DNA of 64,000 nt from Nipponacmea schrenckii (lineage: Eukaryota; Mollusca; Gastropoda; Lottiidae). The stretch is taken from the NCBI GenBank assembly GCA_030562195.1, contig CM060201.1, forward strand, positions 30,672,067 through 30,736,066, read 5' to 3'. Below are positions 46,735-57,801 of this stretch, one piece after another. Below the pieces are notes generated by a model that searched no databases, was not told where the DNA came from, and was given only the letters and a program-made list of their open reading frames with translations. A program made the position numbers and the translations under genes. The first letter of the stretch is position 1. Each line of letters opens with the position of its first letter.

Positions 46735-47772
46735 GGCTAAATTTGCAATGACCTACATCTAGACAATATATTGAATATCATTTGACCTAGTTTTCAAAGT
46801 CATAAAATAATTAGGTCACACCTTCCGTAACGGTTAATGATGGCGAAAATATGAAAATTATCAATTTTTGCTGTCTTTAAGTACACTTAACTCTATGAAT
46901 TTTTTAAGTAAGCCAAATTAAAAAATATCTACTCGTAGACAATATATTGAATATTATTTGACCTAATTTTCAAGGTCATAGATTAAGTGGGTCACACCTT
47001 CCGTACCCGTTAAAGTGACCTAATTTTGAAAAAATCGAAATTTAAATAATTCGAAAGAAAATACGAAATTTGAAAATCGGTCTCCAAGAAAAGGTAGATA
47101 ATGATCCATTGTATCTATGTGCTAAATTTCATCAAAATCGGTCTATCAGTAGTGTCTGAATTTCGGATTTAAGAATTGTAACGAAAATTCAAAATGGCGG
47201 CCGATATGGCAGCTTGACCTAATTATTTAGGTCAAATCAATTACTATTGACAAGTTATTTATAAAACAGTTTTCACTTTTCACCTAGCAGTTATAGACCG
47301 GAAGTTACGTAATTACGTCATTTGAGGCTAAACCGGAAGTGGAATTTTTATTTTCACATTTTTTCAAAAATTATAAACATATCGCCTATCAACTGGTAAA
47401 GTTTCAAAATTTTACCATTTATATTAAAGGAGAAATCACGGTCTGAAATTTTTGCCGATGACCCTTGAATATTGAATTGCAAATCGTGGGTAAAATATTT
47501 AGCCTAATTGCAAAAAATAATTGTTAGTTGACAAATACATTGAAGTTTTCAAATCTGAAAATCCGGTCAAAATCGAACTGAAAATAAACTTGCTAAAGCA
47601 AAAAAACCTGAACTTCCGGTTCTCACTTCCTGTCAGAGATAGAACTTCCGGTTTTGTTTTATTTGATAATAGAAATCATTCTAAGATCAACTGTAGATTT
47701 AGAATTTCTGCACCTTTTACCAGTTTGTCTGCAAACTCATCCAAGAATTACAAAAAAAAAAAAAAAAAAAAA
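46735..47772 (+). mobile_element. probable retroposed element ending in poly-A, with internal duplication
   Basis: TAGACAATATATTGAATATC (46760) recurs at 46936 as TAGACAATATATTGAATATT, each followed by TTTGACCTA and GTCACACCTTCCGTA, so the left part is a 176-bp tandem pair. Further right are AAATGGCGGCCGATATGGCA and two CCGGAAGT motifs, then a poly-A of about 22 (47751-47772). The 84-codon frame at 47521-47775 ends in the poly-A. The class of element is not established. Confidence 0.45.
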
Positions 47773-47780
47773 TAAAATAA

Positions 47781-47874
47781 TCCGAACGATTACAATACGT
47801 TTTCGCCAAAGTCGAAATACGTAATAATCCGAACGATTACAATACGTTTTCGCCAAAGTCGAAATACGTAATTA
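47781..47874. repeat. perfect 47-bp tandem duplication
   Basis: TCCGAACGATTACAATACGT followed by TTTCGCCAAAGTCGAAATAC and GTAATAA occurs twice with no mismatch, directly after the poly-A. Each unit can form a small hairpin (TACGTTTTCG / CGAAATACGTA). Confidence 0.95.
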
Positions 47875-47909
47875 ACAGTTAATAGAATACACAGTTATTT
47901 CTAATTTAT

Positions 47910-49998
47910 TTTCTGGACTACCTAAGTTATTATTGATTACCATTATGTCAAGAGATGGTATTTATTGTTGACTCAAGTTAGTTTATCTTCTAGACTACCA
48001 GTATATCAAGAGATGATATTTATTGTTGACTCCAGTTAGTTTATCTTCTAGACTACCAGTATGTCAAGAGACAGTATTTATTGTTGACTCCAATCAGTTT
48101 ATCTTCTAGACTACCAGCATATCAAGAGATGATAATTATTGTTGACTCCAGTTAGTTTATCTTCTAGACTACCAGTATGTCAAGAGATGGTAGTTATTGT
48201 TGACTCCAGTTAGTTTATCTTCTAGACTACCAGCATGTCAAGAGACAGTATTTATTGTTGACTCCAGTTAGTTTATCTTCTAGACTACCAGTATATCAAG
48301 AGATGATAATTATTGTTGACTCCAGTTAGTTTATCTTCTAGACTGCCAGTATGTCAAGAGATGGTAGTTATTGTTGACTCCAATCAGTTTATCTTCTAGA
48401 CTACCAGTATATCAAGAGATGATTTTTACTAATATGTTTTCTGGACTACCTAAGGAAATGCTAGATGCTAGTTATTATTGACTACCATTATTTCATAAGA
48501 CAGTATTTATTGTTGACTCCAGTTAGTTTATCTTCTAGACTACCAGTATATCAAGAGATGATAATTATTGTTGACTCCAGTTAGTTTATCTTCTAGACTA
48601 CCAGTATGTCAAGAGATGGTAGTTATTGTTGACTCCAGTTAGTTTATCTTCTAGACTACCAGTATGTCAAGAGATGGTATTTATTGTGACTCCAGTTAGT
48701 ATTTCTTCTAGACTACCAGTATGTCAAGAGATGTTTTTATTCTAATATGTTTTCTGGACTACCTGAGGAAATGCTAGTTATTATTGACTACCATTATTTC
48801 AAGAGACAGTATTTATTGTTGACTCCAGTTAGTTTATCCTCTAGACTACAAGTATGTCAAGAGATGGTATTTATTGTTGACTCCAGTTAGTTTATTTTTT
48901 AACTACCAGTATGTCAAGAGACAGTATTTATTGTTGACTCCAGTTAGTTTATCTTCTAGACTACCAGTATGTCAAGAGACAGTTTTTATTGTTGACTCCA
49001 GTTAGTTTATCTCCTAGACTACCAGTATATCAAGAGACAGTATTTATTGTTGACTCCAGTTAGTTTATCTTCTAGACTACCAGTATATCAAGAGATGATT
49101 TTTACTAATATGTTTTCTGGACTACCTAAGGAAATGCTAGATGCTAGTTATTATTGACTACCATTATTTCAAGAGACAGTATTTATTGTTGACTCCAGTT
49201 AGTTTATCTTCTAGACTACCAGTATATTAAGAGACAGTATTTATTGTTGACTCCAGTAAGTTTATCTTCTAGACTACCAGTATATCAAGAGATGATTTTT
49301 TTTAATATGTTTTCTGGACTACCTAAGGAAATGCTAGTTATTATTGACTACCATTATTTCAAGAGACAGTATTTATTGTTGACTCCAGTTAGTTTATCTT
49401 CTAGACTACCAGCATGTCAAGAGATGGTATTTATTGTTGACTCCAGTTAGTTTATCTTCTAGACTACCAGTATATTAAGAGACAGTATTTATTGTTGACT
49501 CCAGTAAGTTTATCTTCTAGACTACCAGTATATCAAGAGATGATTTTTTTAAATATGTTTTCTGGACTACCTAAGGAAATGCTAGTTATTATTGACTACC
49601 ATTATTTCAAGAGACAGTATTTATTGTTGACTCCAGTTAGTTTATCTTCTAGACTACCAGCATGTCAAGAGATGGTATTTATTGTTGACTCCAGTTAGTT
49701 TATCTTCTAAGACAACCAGTATGTCAAGAGATGGTATTTATTGTTGACTCCAGTTAGTTTATCTTCTAGACTACCAGTATGTCAAGAGATGGTATTTATT
49801 GTTGACTCCTGTTAGTTTATCTTCTAGACTACCAGTATGTCAAGAGATAGTTTTTATTGTTGACTCCAGTTAGTTTATCTTCTAGACTACCAGTATGTCA
49901 AGAGATGGTATTTATTGTTGACTCCAGTTAGTTTGTCTTCTAGACTACCAGTATGTCAAGAGATAGTTTTTATTGTTGGCTCCAGTTAGTTTATCTGT
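47910..49998. repeat. 58-bp minisatellite with a recurring variant spacer
   Basis: Units contain TTGTTGACTCCAGTTAGTTT, ATCTTCTAGACTACCAGTAT and GTCAAGAGATGGTATTTA. The period is 58 bp (48023, 48081, 48139). A variant unit (TAATATGTTTTCTGGACTAC, then AAGGAAATGCTAGTTATTAT) interrupts the series at about 48430, 48740, 49105, 49300 and 49550, and also opens the array. 49244-49450 and 49492-49698 are near-identical, a 248-bp higher-order duplication. Open frames here come from the array. Confidence 0.95.
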
Positions 49999-50447
49999 TA
50001 AACAGAACTTAATATATAACAGAACTTAAAATGAAAACCGTACTACATTGTCACACTTATGTCTAAACTCTTACTTTTTTCTTCTGTGACATTTATTATA
50101 AATCTTTTCATGCAACGTAAGTGATTTTTAATGTTATATTATATTTCTATGAAGATTAAAGCCACAGTGTTTTCAAATTCTTGACATTTCAAGAACATGA
50201 CCTTTGTTTCATATTATTTTATTCTATAAAGTGTTTTGGAATGTAAATTGTTTTTGATTAAACTAATTGTTTCCTAACATGTATTGTGTTAGAACATCAA
50301 TCAAAATTGATAGGAATATGTCACCTTTCCTTGCTTTCTAACTGTTATTTTATGCAAAGTTTTCTGGTCTTTCCATGGTGACTTTGCATATATTATATTG
50401 ATTGGATTCTGAATCAATTCAATTAAATACAGTCAGTAGAAAAAGGA
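49999..50447. other. AT-rich non-coding DNA
   Basis: No gene is seen. Confidence 0.5.
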
Positions 50448-50753
50448 AACGAAATGAATATAACTTCCTACTCTATTTCATGCAGTTTGCAATGATTGAA
50501 ATTTTTTTACTAGAACAGCGGCATTAGCCTATTCCAACTGTCGAGGGATCTTTAACGTGCACAGCCTGTAGCACACTGGGCCTCAGTGTATTGTCCCATC
50601 TGAACGACTAAACACTTTTTTCATGTCAGTCCCTCCAACCTGCATAACTAATAAAGGGAAAACTTTTTCATCTCAACCTTTGCCGGGATTGATCCCTCAG
50701 GACCTTCAGGTTAGCTAGTAAGACTCTAACTCACTGAGCCACTGCAGCTCCCC
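50448..50753 (-). repeat. SINE-A, best full-length copy (tRNA-derived)
   Basis: Read on the minus strand: head GGGGAGCTGCAGTGGCTCAG, TGAGTTAGAGTCTTAC (A-box-like TGGCTCAGTGAG), then GAGGGATCAATCCCGGCAAA (B-box-like). The body has GACATGAAAAAAGTG, GGGACAATACACTGAGGCCC and GTGCACGTTAAAGATCCCTC. The 3' end is a shortened tail closing with TTCATTTCG. This copy fixes the orientation of the whole family. Confidence 0.9.
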
Positions 50754-51051
50754 AATAGAAAAAAAGAAATATCAGTAGGTAATTGGTTAATTAGTTACCA
50801 ACACAGGGCAAGAATAAATACATGAATGCTCGTACCGGGTGGTAATTTACAAAAGCCATTCTAAATTTAGTGTTGCATGTAGTAAGCATGATGTTTGAGT
50901 GTTTGTATGGTTGTTAACTTATTGTAAGATGCTACTCACAGAGGCACCAGCGCAATTAATGCAAAGCCAACTCTAAAGTTAGTATTAGCAACATAAACCA
51001 AACTTATTGGCTACAGTGAGTATGAACACATACAACAATACCAATAGCAAG
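50754..51051. other. non-coding DNA before the Harbinger remnant
   Basis: No gene is seen. Confidence 0.5.
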
Positions 51052-51300
51052 ATGGAGGCTCCAGCCACAACCATAGCGAAAAGAAAGGCACGTTTTACAG
51101 AGCAAGAAGTTATTGTATTTGAAAGACATTATTACATGTAAAGCTCAAAATCTTCTCACTTCGTGACTAGTAAAAACAAAATTATTGCATGGTCGACGAT
51201 AACGCAAACGGTGAAAGCTTGTGCCTCTGTGTCTCAAACAGTAGATGAGGTAAGAAAGAAGTAGGAGGATCTGAAGGTGATGACATTTTGTCTAGGAAAT
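51052..51300 (+). pseudogene. Myb/SANT-like protein of a PIF/Harbinger transposon, broken
   Basis: In one frame from ATG 51052 there is a basic start (KRKARFTEQEVIVFE), then AWSTITQTVKACASVSQTVD and EVRKK. This order (R/K-rich start, F.E.E, then AW..I...V.......T..EV+KK..DLK) matches the Myb/SANT-like DNA-binding protein encoded beside PIF/Harbinger transposases. In-frame stops at 51139-51141 and 51262-51264 break it. It lies back to back with the transposase fragment at 51390-51602, as expected for a two-gene Harbinger element. Confidence 0.65.
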
Positions 51301-51389
51301 CCTCTTTCACAGTTGGTTAAGCTGGCTGTTGCCTGGGAAAAATAATTATTTCCCTGCTTCTTCTTGCTAGAGCTGCTGAGACCGGGTCA

Positions 51390-51602
51390 CTATGCGGGAC
51401 ACAGATTCATGGCTAACCCCACACAGATCTCAGCTCTGTATTGAAAATTTCCACTAGAATAATAACGCAGAGTACAAAGTAGTGCATCAGGTATGACCTT
51501 AGAACCTTCACTTTTCAGAGCAATGTCAGCTTTAATTAAGCTGATGACATCCAAAATTAATGAGCATGATATATGATACTGTTTAATTAAAACTTGAGTC
51601 AT
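51390..51602 (-). pseudogene. PIF/Harbinger transposase fragment (N-terminal part)
   Basis: The 70-residue minus-strand frame has ISCSLILDVISLIKADIALK followed by ALLCTLRYYSSGNFQYRAEI. The pattern 'I..D.I...KSE.SK.IP....L.TLRY.++GNFQ' is characteristic of the segment before the DDE nuclease domain in PIF/Harbinger transposases, where LRF-ATGSFQ is usual. It stops shortly after; the catalytic region is missing. Confidence 0.65.
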
Positions 51603-52570
51603 TATATATATCTAAAAGGTTTATTCTGTTCCTAAATATTATATTTCAGTGAGTATCTTCCTCCACAGCAAGCAACAAGGCCATTTTATATAGTCATAGT
51701 TGTGTGTGGTCTTTGTAGCACACTAAATATTCCGATTTGCATTCTGAAATGCACAGTATTGCTAATAAGCTTGTCCCTAGTAAATCTTGCCAAAAAGATG
51801 CGTCTGGTTTGCGTGGGCTTAGCAGGCTCGCAAACATTTGCACGGCTGTAGTGAACAAGCTTCCAGTTGTGCATCACAAGGTTTTGAAATCATGCCAATT
51901 GTTCCTGACTATGAATTGGCAAATATATCAAAAAGACATATCTTTGAAAATGTAAGATGTTTGTTTTTTAATGGGCGCTGCCATTTAGAAATCAGCTCTC
52001 AGGAGATCATGCGAGAGTATTTTCATAATAGCTTGGTCAACAAGTCTCATGGCGAGGAGGAAACAATAAAATAAACAATATAACCTGTATAATATTGACA
52101 TCTAGTATTTCTGAAAATAGACCAGAAGACCAGTTATAAACCAGATTTGCCACATAAATCATTTTTCTTTTTATTTAATCTTAAAGAGTTTTTGAAACGG
52201 ACATTAATGTGATATTAAATCTGTTGAGGCTTTGATAGAAAATAAAATGGGTCATAAAGAGTCTGGACTACCGGACACATTATTTAGAATAGATAAAATT
52301 TAATGAAATAATAATTTTTTCACTCTTCTGATTGCTCAAATTTGAAAAAAAAAAAAAAAAAAATTGCAGCAGACTATGATAATTTGGTATTTAAATAATG
52401 TAATAACTCCATTTTAAGTACTTTACTTCTTATTGGTGTAGTGGATGTCAAAGACAGAAACCCATGTGGTCATCTTTCCATTATCAAAATCAGAATTGTT
52501 ACCTGGTCTTCACACCTTTTACATATCTTATTTGAAGGCCAAAAGTTGACCTGAAGGCATGTTATGCATC
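51603..52570. other. probable remains of the Harbinger element, then non-coding DNA
   Basis: 51700-52074 has a higher GC content than the surroundings and open frames on both strands (63 codons minus, 72 and 78 plus). I cannot decide which, if any, was coding. A poly-A run lies at 52346-52363. Confidence 0.4.
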
Positions 52571-52672
52571 ATTAAAAGTGGAAACACATAGCGTTGTCCG
52601 TCTTCAATAGCTCACAAGTTGAAGAAGAGTAGGACATAAAGCTCCATTCATTTAATTCATTCCATGCCAATT
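52571..52672 (+). repeat. SINE-A 3' part
   Basis: GCGTTGTCCGTCTTCAATAG, AAGAAGAGTAGGACATAAAG and CTCCATTCATTTAATTCATT follow the SINE-A 3' end. Confidence 0.75.
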
Positions 52673-52864
52673 TTTCATTCGGTAATTATGGAATTAAGCC
52701 AATGACTTATAATAAATACTGCATTTTATATACAATTCTGTAATAACCAACAAAACAGAACAAACACATTGCCATATAATTGAATAGGAATAATTGGTAT
52801 ATTTTATCGATGTCTGGACGTCCTTTTGGAGGAAATGGCATGATTGGTCTGGGTCATTGACTGT
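52673..52864. other. AT-rich non-coding DNA
   Basis: No gene is seen. Confidence 0.5.
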
Positions 52865-52865
52865 T

Positions 52866-53361
52866 TTTATTTAAACTTGTTTGATATGTTTATACTTAAT
52901 AACCAATGATATAAATAACCAATTGTATGTTTATGCTTAATAATTGGTTAATAAATAACCAATGATATGTTTATATTTAATAACCAATGATATGTTTATG
53001 CTTAATAACCAATGATATGTTAATATTTAATAACCAATTATATGTTTGTACTTAATAACCAATGATATGTTTATACTTAATAACCAATGATTATTTATTA
53101 AGATACTTCAATAAGCAACCAATGATATGTTTATACTTAATAACCAATGATATTTTTATACTTAATAACCAATGATATGTTTATACTTAATAACCAATGA
53201 TATGTTTATACTTAATAACCAATGATATGTTTATACTTATTTATCAATGACATGTTTATATTTAATAAACAATATGTTTTTACTTAATAACCAATGATAT
53301 GTTTATACTTAAAAAACAGTGATATGTTTATACTTAATAACCAATGATATGTTTATACTTA
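52866..53361. repeat. 25-bp minisatellite, left part
   Basis: Units: ATGTTTATACTTAATAACCA followed by ATGAT, with shortened units ATAAATAACCAATGAT. The array is continuous with 53926-54345 but for the insertion between. Confidence 0.95.
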
Positions 53362-53925
53362 GTAGAGGCGTTCCCAACACGGCAGGTTACGCCATCACTT
53401 TATGTGTAGCTGTGACGTATTCGTATACTCGTGTATATCCTGCTTGCCTGGATATGAGCTGCCATACCGTAAGTACCGGTACAGATACGATTTCGGCTAA
53501 TTTAGGCCAAAACCACTCACACATCAGACATGTCATTGTGTTTAATCTATATATATCTGTGGGGAAAATTCCATGAATGCTTGTTCGAACAGTGGAATGA
53601 TTGATAGAATCAGAACTGAAGCGAGTGTTGTATCCGGCCTCATTCCGCCAATCGCGCAGATCCACAAGTACAAGGGCCCCATTATGTGATTGATGTTTAC
53701 AGGCGATATAAGTAGAATTGTGTTCGACTTCATACTGATTTGAAGTCCACAGGATGTCTTTTCAGACGTCTGCTAACCACAATTGAAACTGGGGTACTCA
53801 TGTTATGAAAATATAGGTAATAACCAGCAAGGGATAGCAGAACGCACAATGTACCGGTCACATACGCTTACACATACAGATACGTATCCATCCAGCCAGC
53901 ATATCCCGCCTGTTGCGGAACCTGT
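53362..53925. mobile_element. 564-bp DNA-transposon-like insertion in the 25-bp array
   Basis: GC-richer than its host array. Array sequence ends ...CTTA at 53361 and resumes TTAATAACC at 53926, leaving a TTA on each side (53359-53361, 53926-53928), consistent with a 3-bp target duplication. Left end GAGGCGTTCCCAACACGGCA and reversed right end ACAGGTTCCGCAACAGGCGG are imperfect inverted repeats (GTTCC.CAACA.GGC). TTA duplications are usual for PIF/Harbinger elements. Open frames inside (53319-53576 plus, 53387-53665 and 53542-53733 minus) have no transposase features, so it is likely non-autonomous. Confidence 0.75.
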
Positions 53926-54345
53926 TTAATAACCAATGATATGTTTATACTTAATAACCAATGATATGTTTATACTTAATAACCAATGATATAAATAACC
54001 AATGATATGTTTATACTTAATAACCAATGATATGTTTATACTTAATAACCAATGATATGTTTATACTTAATAACCAATGATATGTTTATACTTAATAACC
54101 AATGATATGTTTTTACTTAATAACCAATGATATAAATAACCAATGATATGTTTATACTTAATAACCAATGATATGTTTTTATTTTATAACCAATGATATA
54201 AATAACCAATGATATGTTTTTACTTAATAACCAATAATATAAATAACCAATGATATGTTTATACTTAATAACCAATAATATAAATAACCAATGAAATATT
54301 ATACTTAATAACCAATGATATTTTTATACTTTATAACCAATGATA
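53926..54345. repeat. 25-bp minisatellite, right part
   Basis: Same unit as 52866-53361, with more of the shortened ATAAATAACCAATGAT units and T-rich variants towards the right end. Confidence 0.95.
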
Positions 54346-55500
54346 ATTTGGTCCCACTACTTGTATTGTATTATAATTAAGCCTATCTAACTATATATTG
54401 ATTCGGTGAAGGTCAGAGTTCTAATGATCTATACTCAGACAGCTCATTTATTTACAATGTAATTAAAGGAATATAAAATTATACACGCCCCCAAATGAAT
54501 TTAAAAAAAAAGGAATAAGTGTGAAAAGAAATACAGACTGAGAAGAGATTATATTATAAGTGACAAATCCACAATTTCCAGAGGTTGATTGATATGTAAA
54601 AATTCTAGAAATGCACAAATTAATTCATTCAAAAGTACTAGAAACTTGCAGTGTTACTTTCTATATTATCTAGACCCTACTGAAGTGGATATAGTAGAGA
54701 TAAAAGCTATAAGAGGAACAATGTTATTTATGGCAGCAGGTATATTTACTGATGAATAGAGCCCTTATTGTCCAAGTTTAGAATGTTTGGATTTTATGTT
54801 CATTCTAAGACTTATTATGTCTTTAATTAGACTGAGGTACCCTGTTTGGGCAACACCATATAGTGAGCAATGAGGAAATCATTCCTAAGACAGCTATGTA
54901 AGCCAACACTTATTATGAGCGGATCATAAACTCTTAATGGCTCTTTTACGTAACTAAAATCTATAAATTCCAAACTAAGAATAAACAGATATTTAATGCT
55001 GTTGTTAGTAAAATGCAAAAAAAAAAAATATATATATTGATAAATCCTTATAGTGGGAGGGAATGTAGCATTCGCTACTTGACTACTTGACATTAAAAAT
55101 ATCAATCAACTCTTCCATGGTACAAGGTGAGAAACCTATTGTATTCCACGACAATAATTATAATTGGGTTGAGAGATAAATGATCCCCTTTATTGACTTA
55201 ATTAACACTTATAAATCTAGAGTGTTCATTTAATACATCAAATTGTCAACAGCATATCAAAATAGAATAGTAAAGTGCTTTTCATTTCAGACTTCATTAG
55301 TACCAGCTGATACAGCCTGCCATAATTGTCTTGACTTGGCTTGCAAAATTCCAATATAATACAGTCATTTAGAAATCAAAATGGCCATTTTCTGTTTAAG
55401 AAAGTAAGAAACAATAATTATTTTAGGAAATTAATAATTTACTGATCGTCCTTGGCTATTTTTTTGGAAATGAATTTTTTCTAATACTATACTTATATAG
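54346..55500. other. AT-rich non-coding DNA
   Basis: 54832-54895 (GGGCAACACCATATAGTGAG, CAATGAGGAAATCATTCC) may be a decayed reversed SINE-A. No gene is seen. Confidence 0.45.
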
Positions 55501-55556
55501 TTGGGTCAAGTGGAATTATGAGAAAAATTTACTTATTCAATGTCACCATTTAAAGC
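55501..55556 (-). repeat. SINE-B short fragment
   Basis: GTCAAGTGGAATTATGAGAA then TTACTTATTCAATGTCACC matches GGACTGGAATTATGAG and GACTTATTCAAGGTCATC of the better copies. Confidence 0.6.
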
Positions 55557-55611
55557 AGGCATTTCAAATATCAAAAGAGTTATTTTCAATATTTAAGTAA
55601 TTATTGAATAT

Positions 55612-55915
55612 ATGCAAAATTTCCCTAATAGCACACTGCATGGTGTTGATGTGTTTGTATTCCAATTAGGTGCAGAAGCGTATTTGTTTAGACGGGAATT
55701 CCAGACTTTCTCTTTTCAGAAGATTCCCTCAATTTTTCTGTCCAACCAGTTGTATATTTTGTTTTTATTCCTAATTAAACCACTTAAATTTGGTTTGAGA
55801 TATGAAAAGTTCGGAAGATTTCTATATGTAGGAAATCACTTCCAAAGCATTTTGACTGTCTTCATTAGCCCAGAAGGTGCAGAAGTGTAGGATGTAAAAC
55901 TCCATTCATTTCAAT
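55612..55915 (+). repeat. SINE-A, split or partly duplicated 3' region
   Basis: 55612-55685 has GCAAAATTTCCCTAATAGCA, CACTGCATGGTGTTGA and GGTGCAGAAGCGTA. 55855-55912 repeats CTGTCTTCATTAGCCCAGAA, GGTGCAGAAGTGTAGGATGT and the CCATTCATTTCA tail. The 170 bp between is not SINE. Either two nested 5'-truncated copies or an insertion with local duplication. Confidence 0.65.
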
Positions 55916-56495
55916 TCATTTTCAAAAGCATCTTGAAATTGTGAATTCTCCTCCTTTGGCCCTCTTTACCTCTGTATTTGATGTTAGCCATTTTCTTTAA
56001 TTTGTCCCTCACTGGCACCCCTGCCTACAGAACGTTGCGTACATATATTGATGGTAAAGAAAGAAACTCGGGGAAATTTAAGATAAAGTAATTTTGAACA
56101 GGTTAATGTAGAATTAGTGTTAATTTTGGTTGTATTTAAGCCTAATCAGACGAAATAGATGTGTTGCTATAGTAACTCTTCTTGTACATTTAGAAGAATC
56201 TATTGCAAACAAAATTTGTATTGGGTTTTGATCCTTGAAGAGGCGATTACAGTCAAACTTAAATGATAGATGACTTAGTCAGATTCTCATTTCACTCTAA
56301 TTTCTTTCTCGTTATTTAACTTAAGAAAGATGTAAGGAAATGTGAGGGATTGACCCCGTTAATCGTTGATTACTTATATTCTATTGTCATGGTAGCATAA
56401 GTAGCAAAGTAACGATATGTGATTTTTAATACACACAGTGGATTTTTACTTCCCCCTGCGAGAGCCCTAACAACTCGGTAATTTAGATAATTTTG
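55916..56495. other. non-coding DNA
   Basis: No gene is seen. Confidence 0.5.
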
Positions 56496-56499
56496 ATAT

Positions 56500-56562
56500 T
56501 TACTCACTAACCTCAAGTTCCAGGGTTCGATTCTGGCAAAGGTCGATCAAAATTACTTATAG
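56500..56562 (+). repeat. SINE-A tRNA-like head fragment
   Basis: ACTCACTAACCTCAAGTTCC is followed by AGGGTTCGATTCTGGCAAAG, a near-perfect B box (GGTTCGATTC) in the SINE-A context. Confidence 0.65.
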
Positions 56563-57360
56563 TTAATTTAATTTAATATAATCTAAATCCTAGTTGACAT
56601 TAAACATGAAAATCTTATATATAAGAGGACACCCGGGAACACAAGGGAATAAATTAAGGTACAACACACTTCTTTAATATTTTCGTTATTGGGCTAACAC
56701 TTTCTTGGTATAGCACAGATTCTTGTGCTGAAAATTGGCTGAGACCTGAACACTTCTTTAATAACAATTTTAAAACTTTTTTTGTTTTTTTTTATTCCCC
56801 CTTGTGTTTTTTTTTGCTCTAAAAAGAATGTTCTAAAAATAAGGCATTTCTACGTCTGCTGTCTATGAAGTTTTGGTAAGTCTTCTGATGAATTAGTTTC
56901 TAAATATTTAAAAAAATAATAATAATAAAAAAATTTTAATAATTGAATGGCACCACTATTATGGATATACTACTCCTTCTTTAATTTTTGAAAGATTCCT
57001 GTATGTGAATTGAAAATTTCAATTTGAAATGTTGCAATAATTAAAGGAAGGTGGAGTAAAGTAGTAGGAGATAAAAAAAGGGTTGTCATTTAATGTTCTA
57101 TATAATTCTAAATGTGATAAAGCTTACGATATTAATTGTTGTAAGATTATTACATATTAGTCCAAACTGTTCATAACAACAAGTACACAAGGAAGTCATT
57201 GTTAAAAGGTTTGACTTACAAAATAAAACATTTAACATGATTTTTACCATTAAATATATAACTAATGATATAAGAAGATACAAGCCTTGGTATTAAGATT
57301 AAGTTTTGAAATTGCTGAAAGTTTGTAAACAGTGCATGCAGACAAAACTTATAAGGTTCA
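56563..57360. other. AT-rich non-coding DNA with an imperfect inverted repeat
   Basis: Around 56965-57070, ACTACTCCTTCTTTAATTTT and the reverse complement of the right side, TACTCCACCTTCCTTTAATT, form imperfect arms, possibly an old MITE. Poly-T runs lie near 56775-56815. Confidence 0.4.
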
Positions 57361-57432
57361 ACTGTCTTCATTAATCCATAATGTACAGAAGAGTAGGACG
57401 TAAAACTCTATTTTATATATTTCATTTTAACA
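57361..57432 (+). repeat. SINE-A 3' tail only
   Basis: CTGTCTTCATTAATCCATAA, TGTACAGAAGAGTAGGACGT and AAAACTCTATTT. Confidence 0.8.
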
Positions 57433-57801
57433 AGGTTCCAACATTGTGAAAGCTTCTCTTTTACTCCAAATTAGATTATCATAATGTATGTCATTAAATT
57501 GAGTCCCGAGTCGACTATAGTTTCATCTTAAACAGCCAAAGTATGAAATTGAGGTGTTTTCCCTACAGGTTGCTTTAGTTAGGTAATATAATGGTTTCGT
57601 TTTTAAAGTTATAAAGCTACTGAACTAATGTTACAATTTGTACATTGAGGACCAGATTTTTTGGGGTACTATATGTGCAAACATGTCTGCAATCTGTAGT
57701 ACCCAGCATTCTAACTCCATATGTACGTTATTAACCTGGCTTAAAGATGCAGCTGATGATAGGAAATACCTCATTTTGGGAAACCATGATGTCATTCCTG
57801 G
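57433..57801. other. non-coding DNA with a doubtful open frame
   Basis: A 63-codon plus-strand frame (57638-57829) contains LTWLKDAADDRKYLILGNHD, which looks like the GNHD metal-binding motif of calcineurin-like phosphoesterases. No other motif, no clear splice sites and the run into a SINE argue against a functional exon. Confidence 0.3.

Noticed and set aside
47521..47775. 84-codon frame ending in poly-Lys
   Set aside because: The Lys run is the poly-A of a retroposed-looking element; the rest has no domain.
53387..53733. Overlapping minus-strand frames of 92 and 63 codons
   Set aside because: They lie inside the 564-bp insertion in the 25-bp array and show no transposase motif.
4525..54345. 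Regular direct repeats as CRISPR arrays
   Set aside because: The arrays are head-to-tail units without unique spacers, no cas genes are near, and the genome is eukaryotic.
56500..56562. Possible tRNA gene because of a near-perfect B box
   Set aside because: No cloverleaf can be drawn and the flanks match the SINE-A head.
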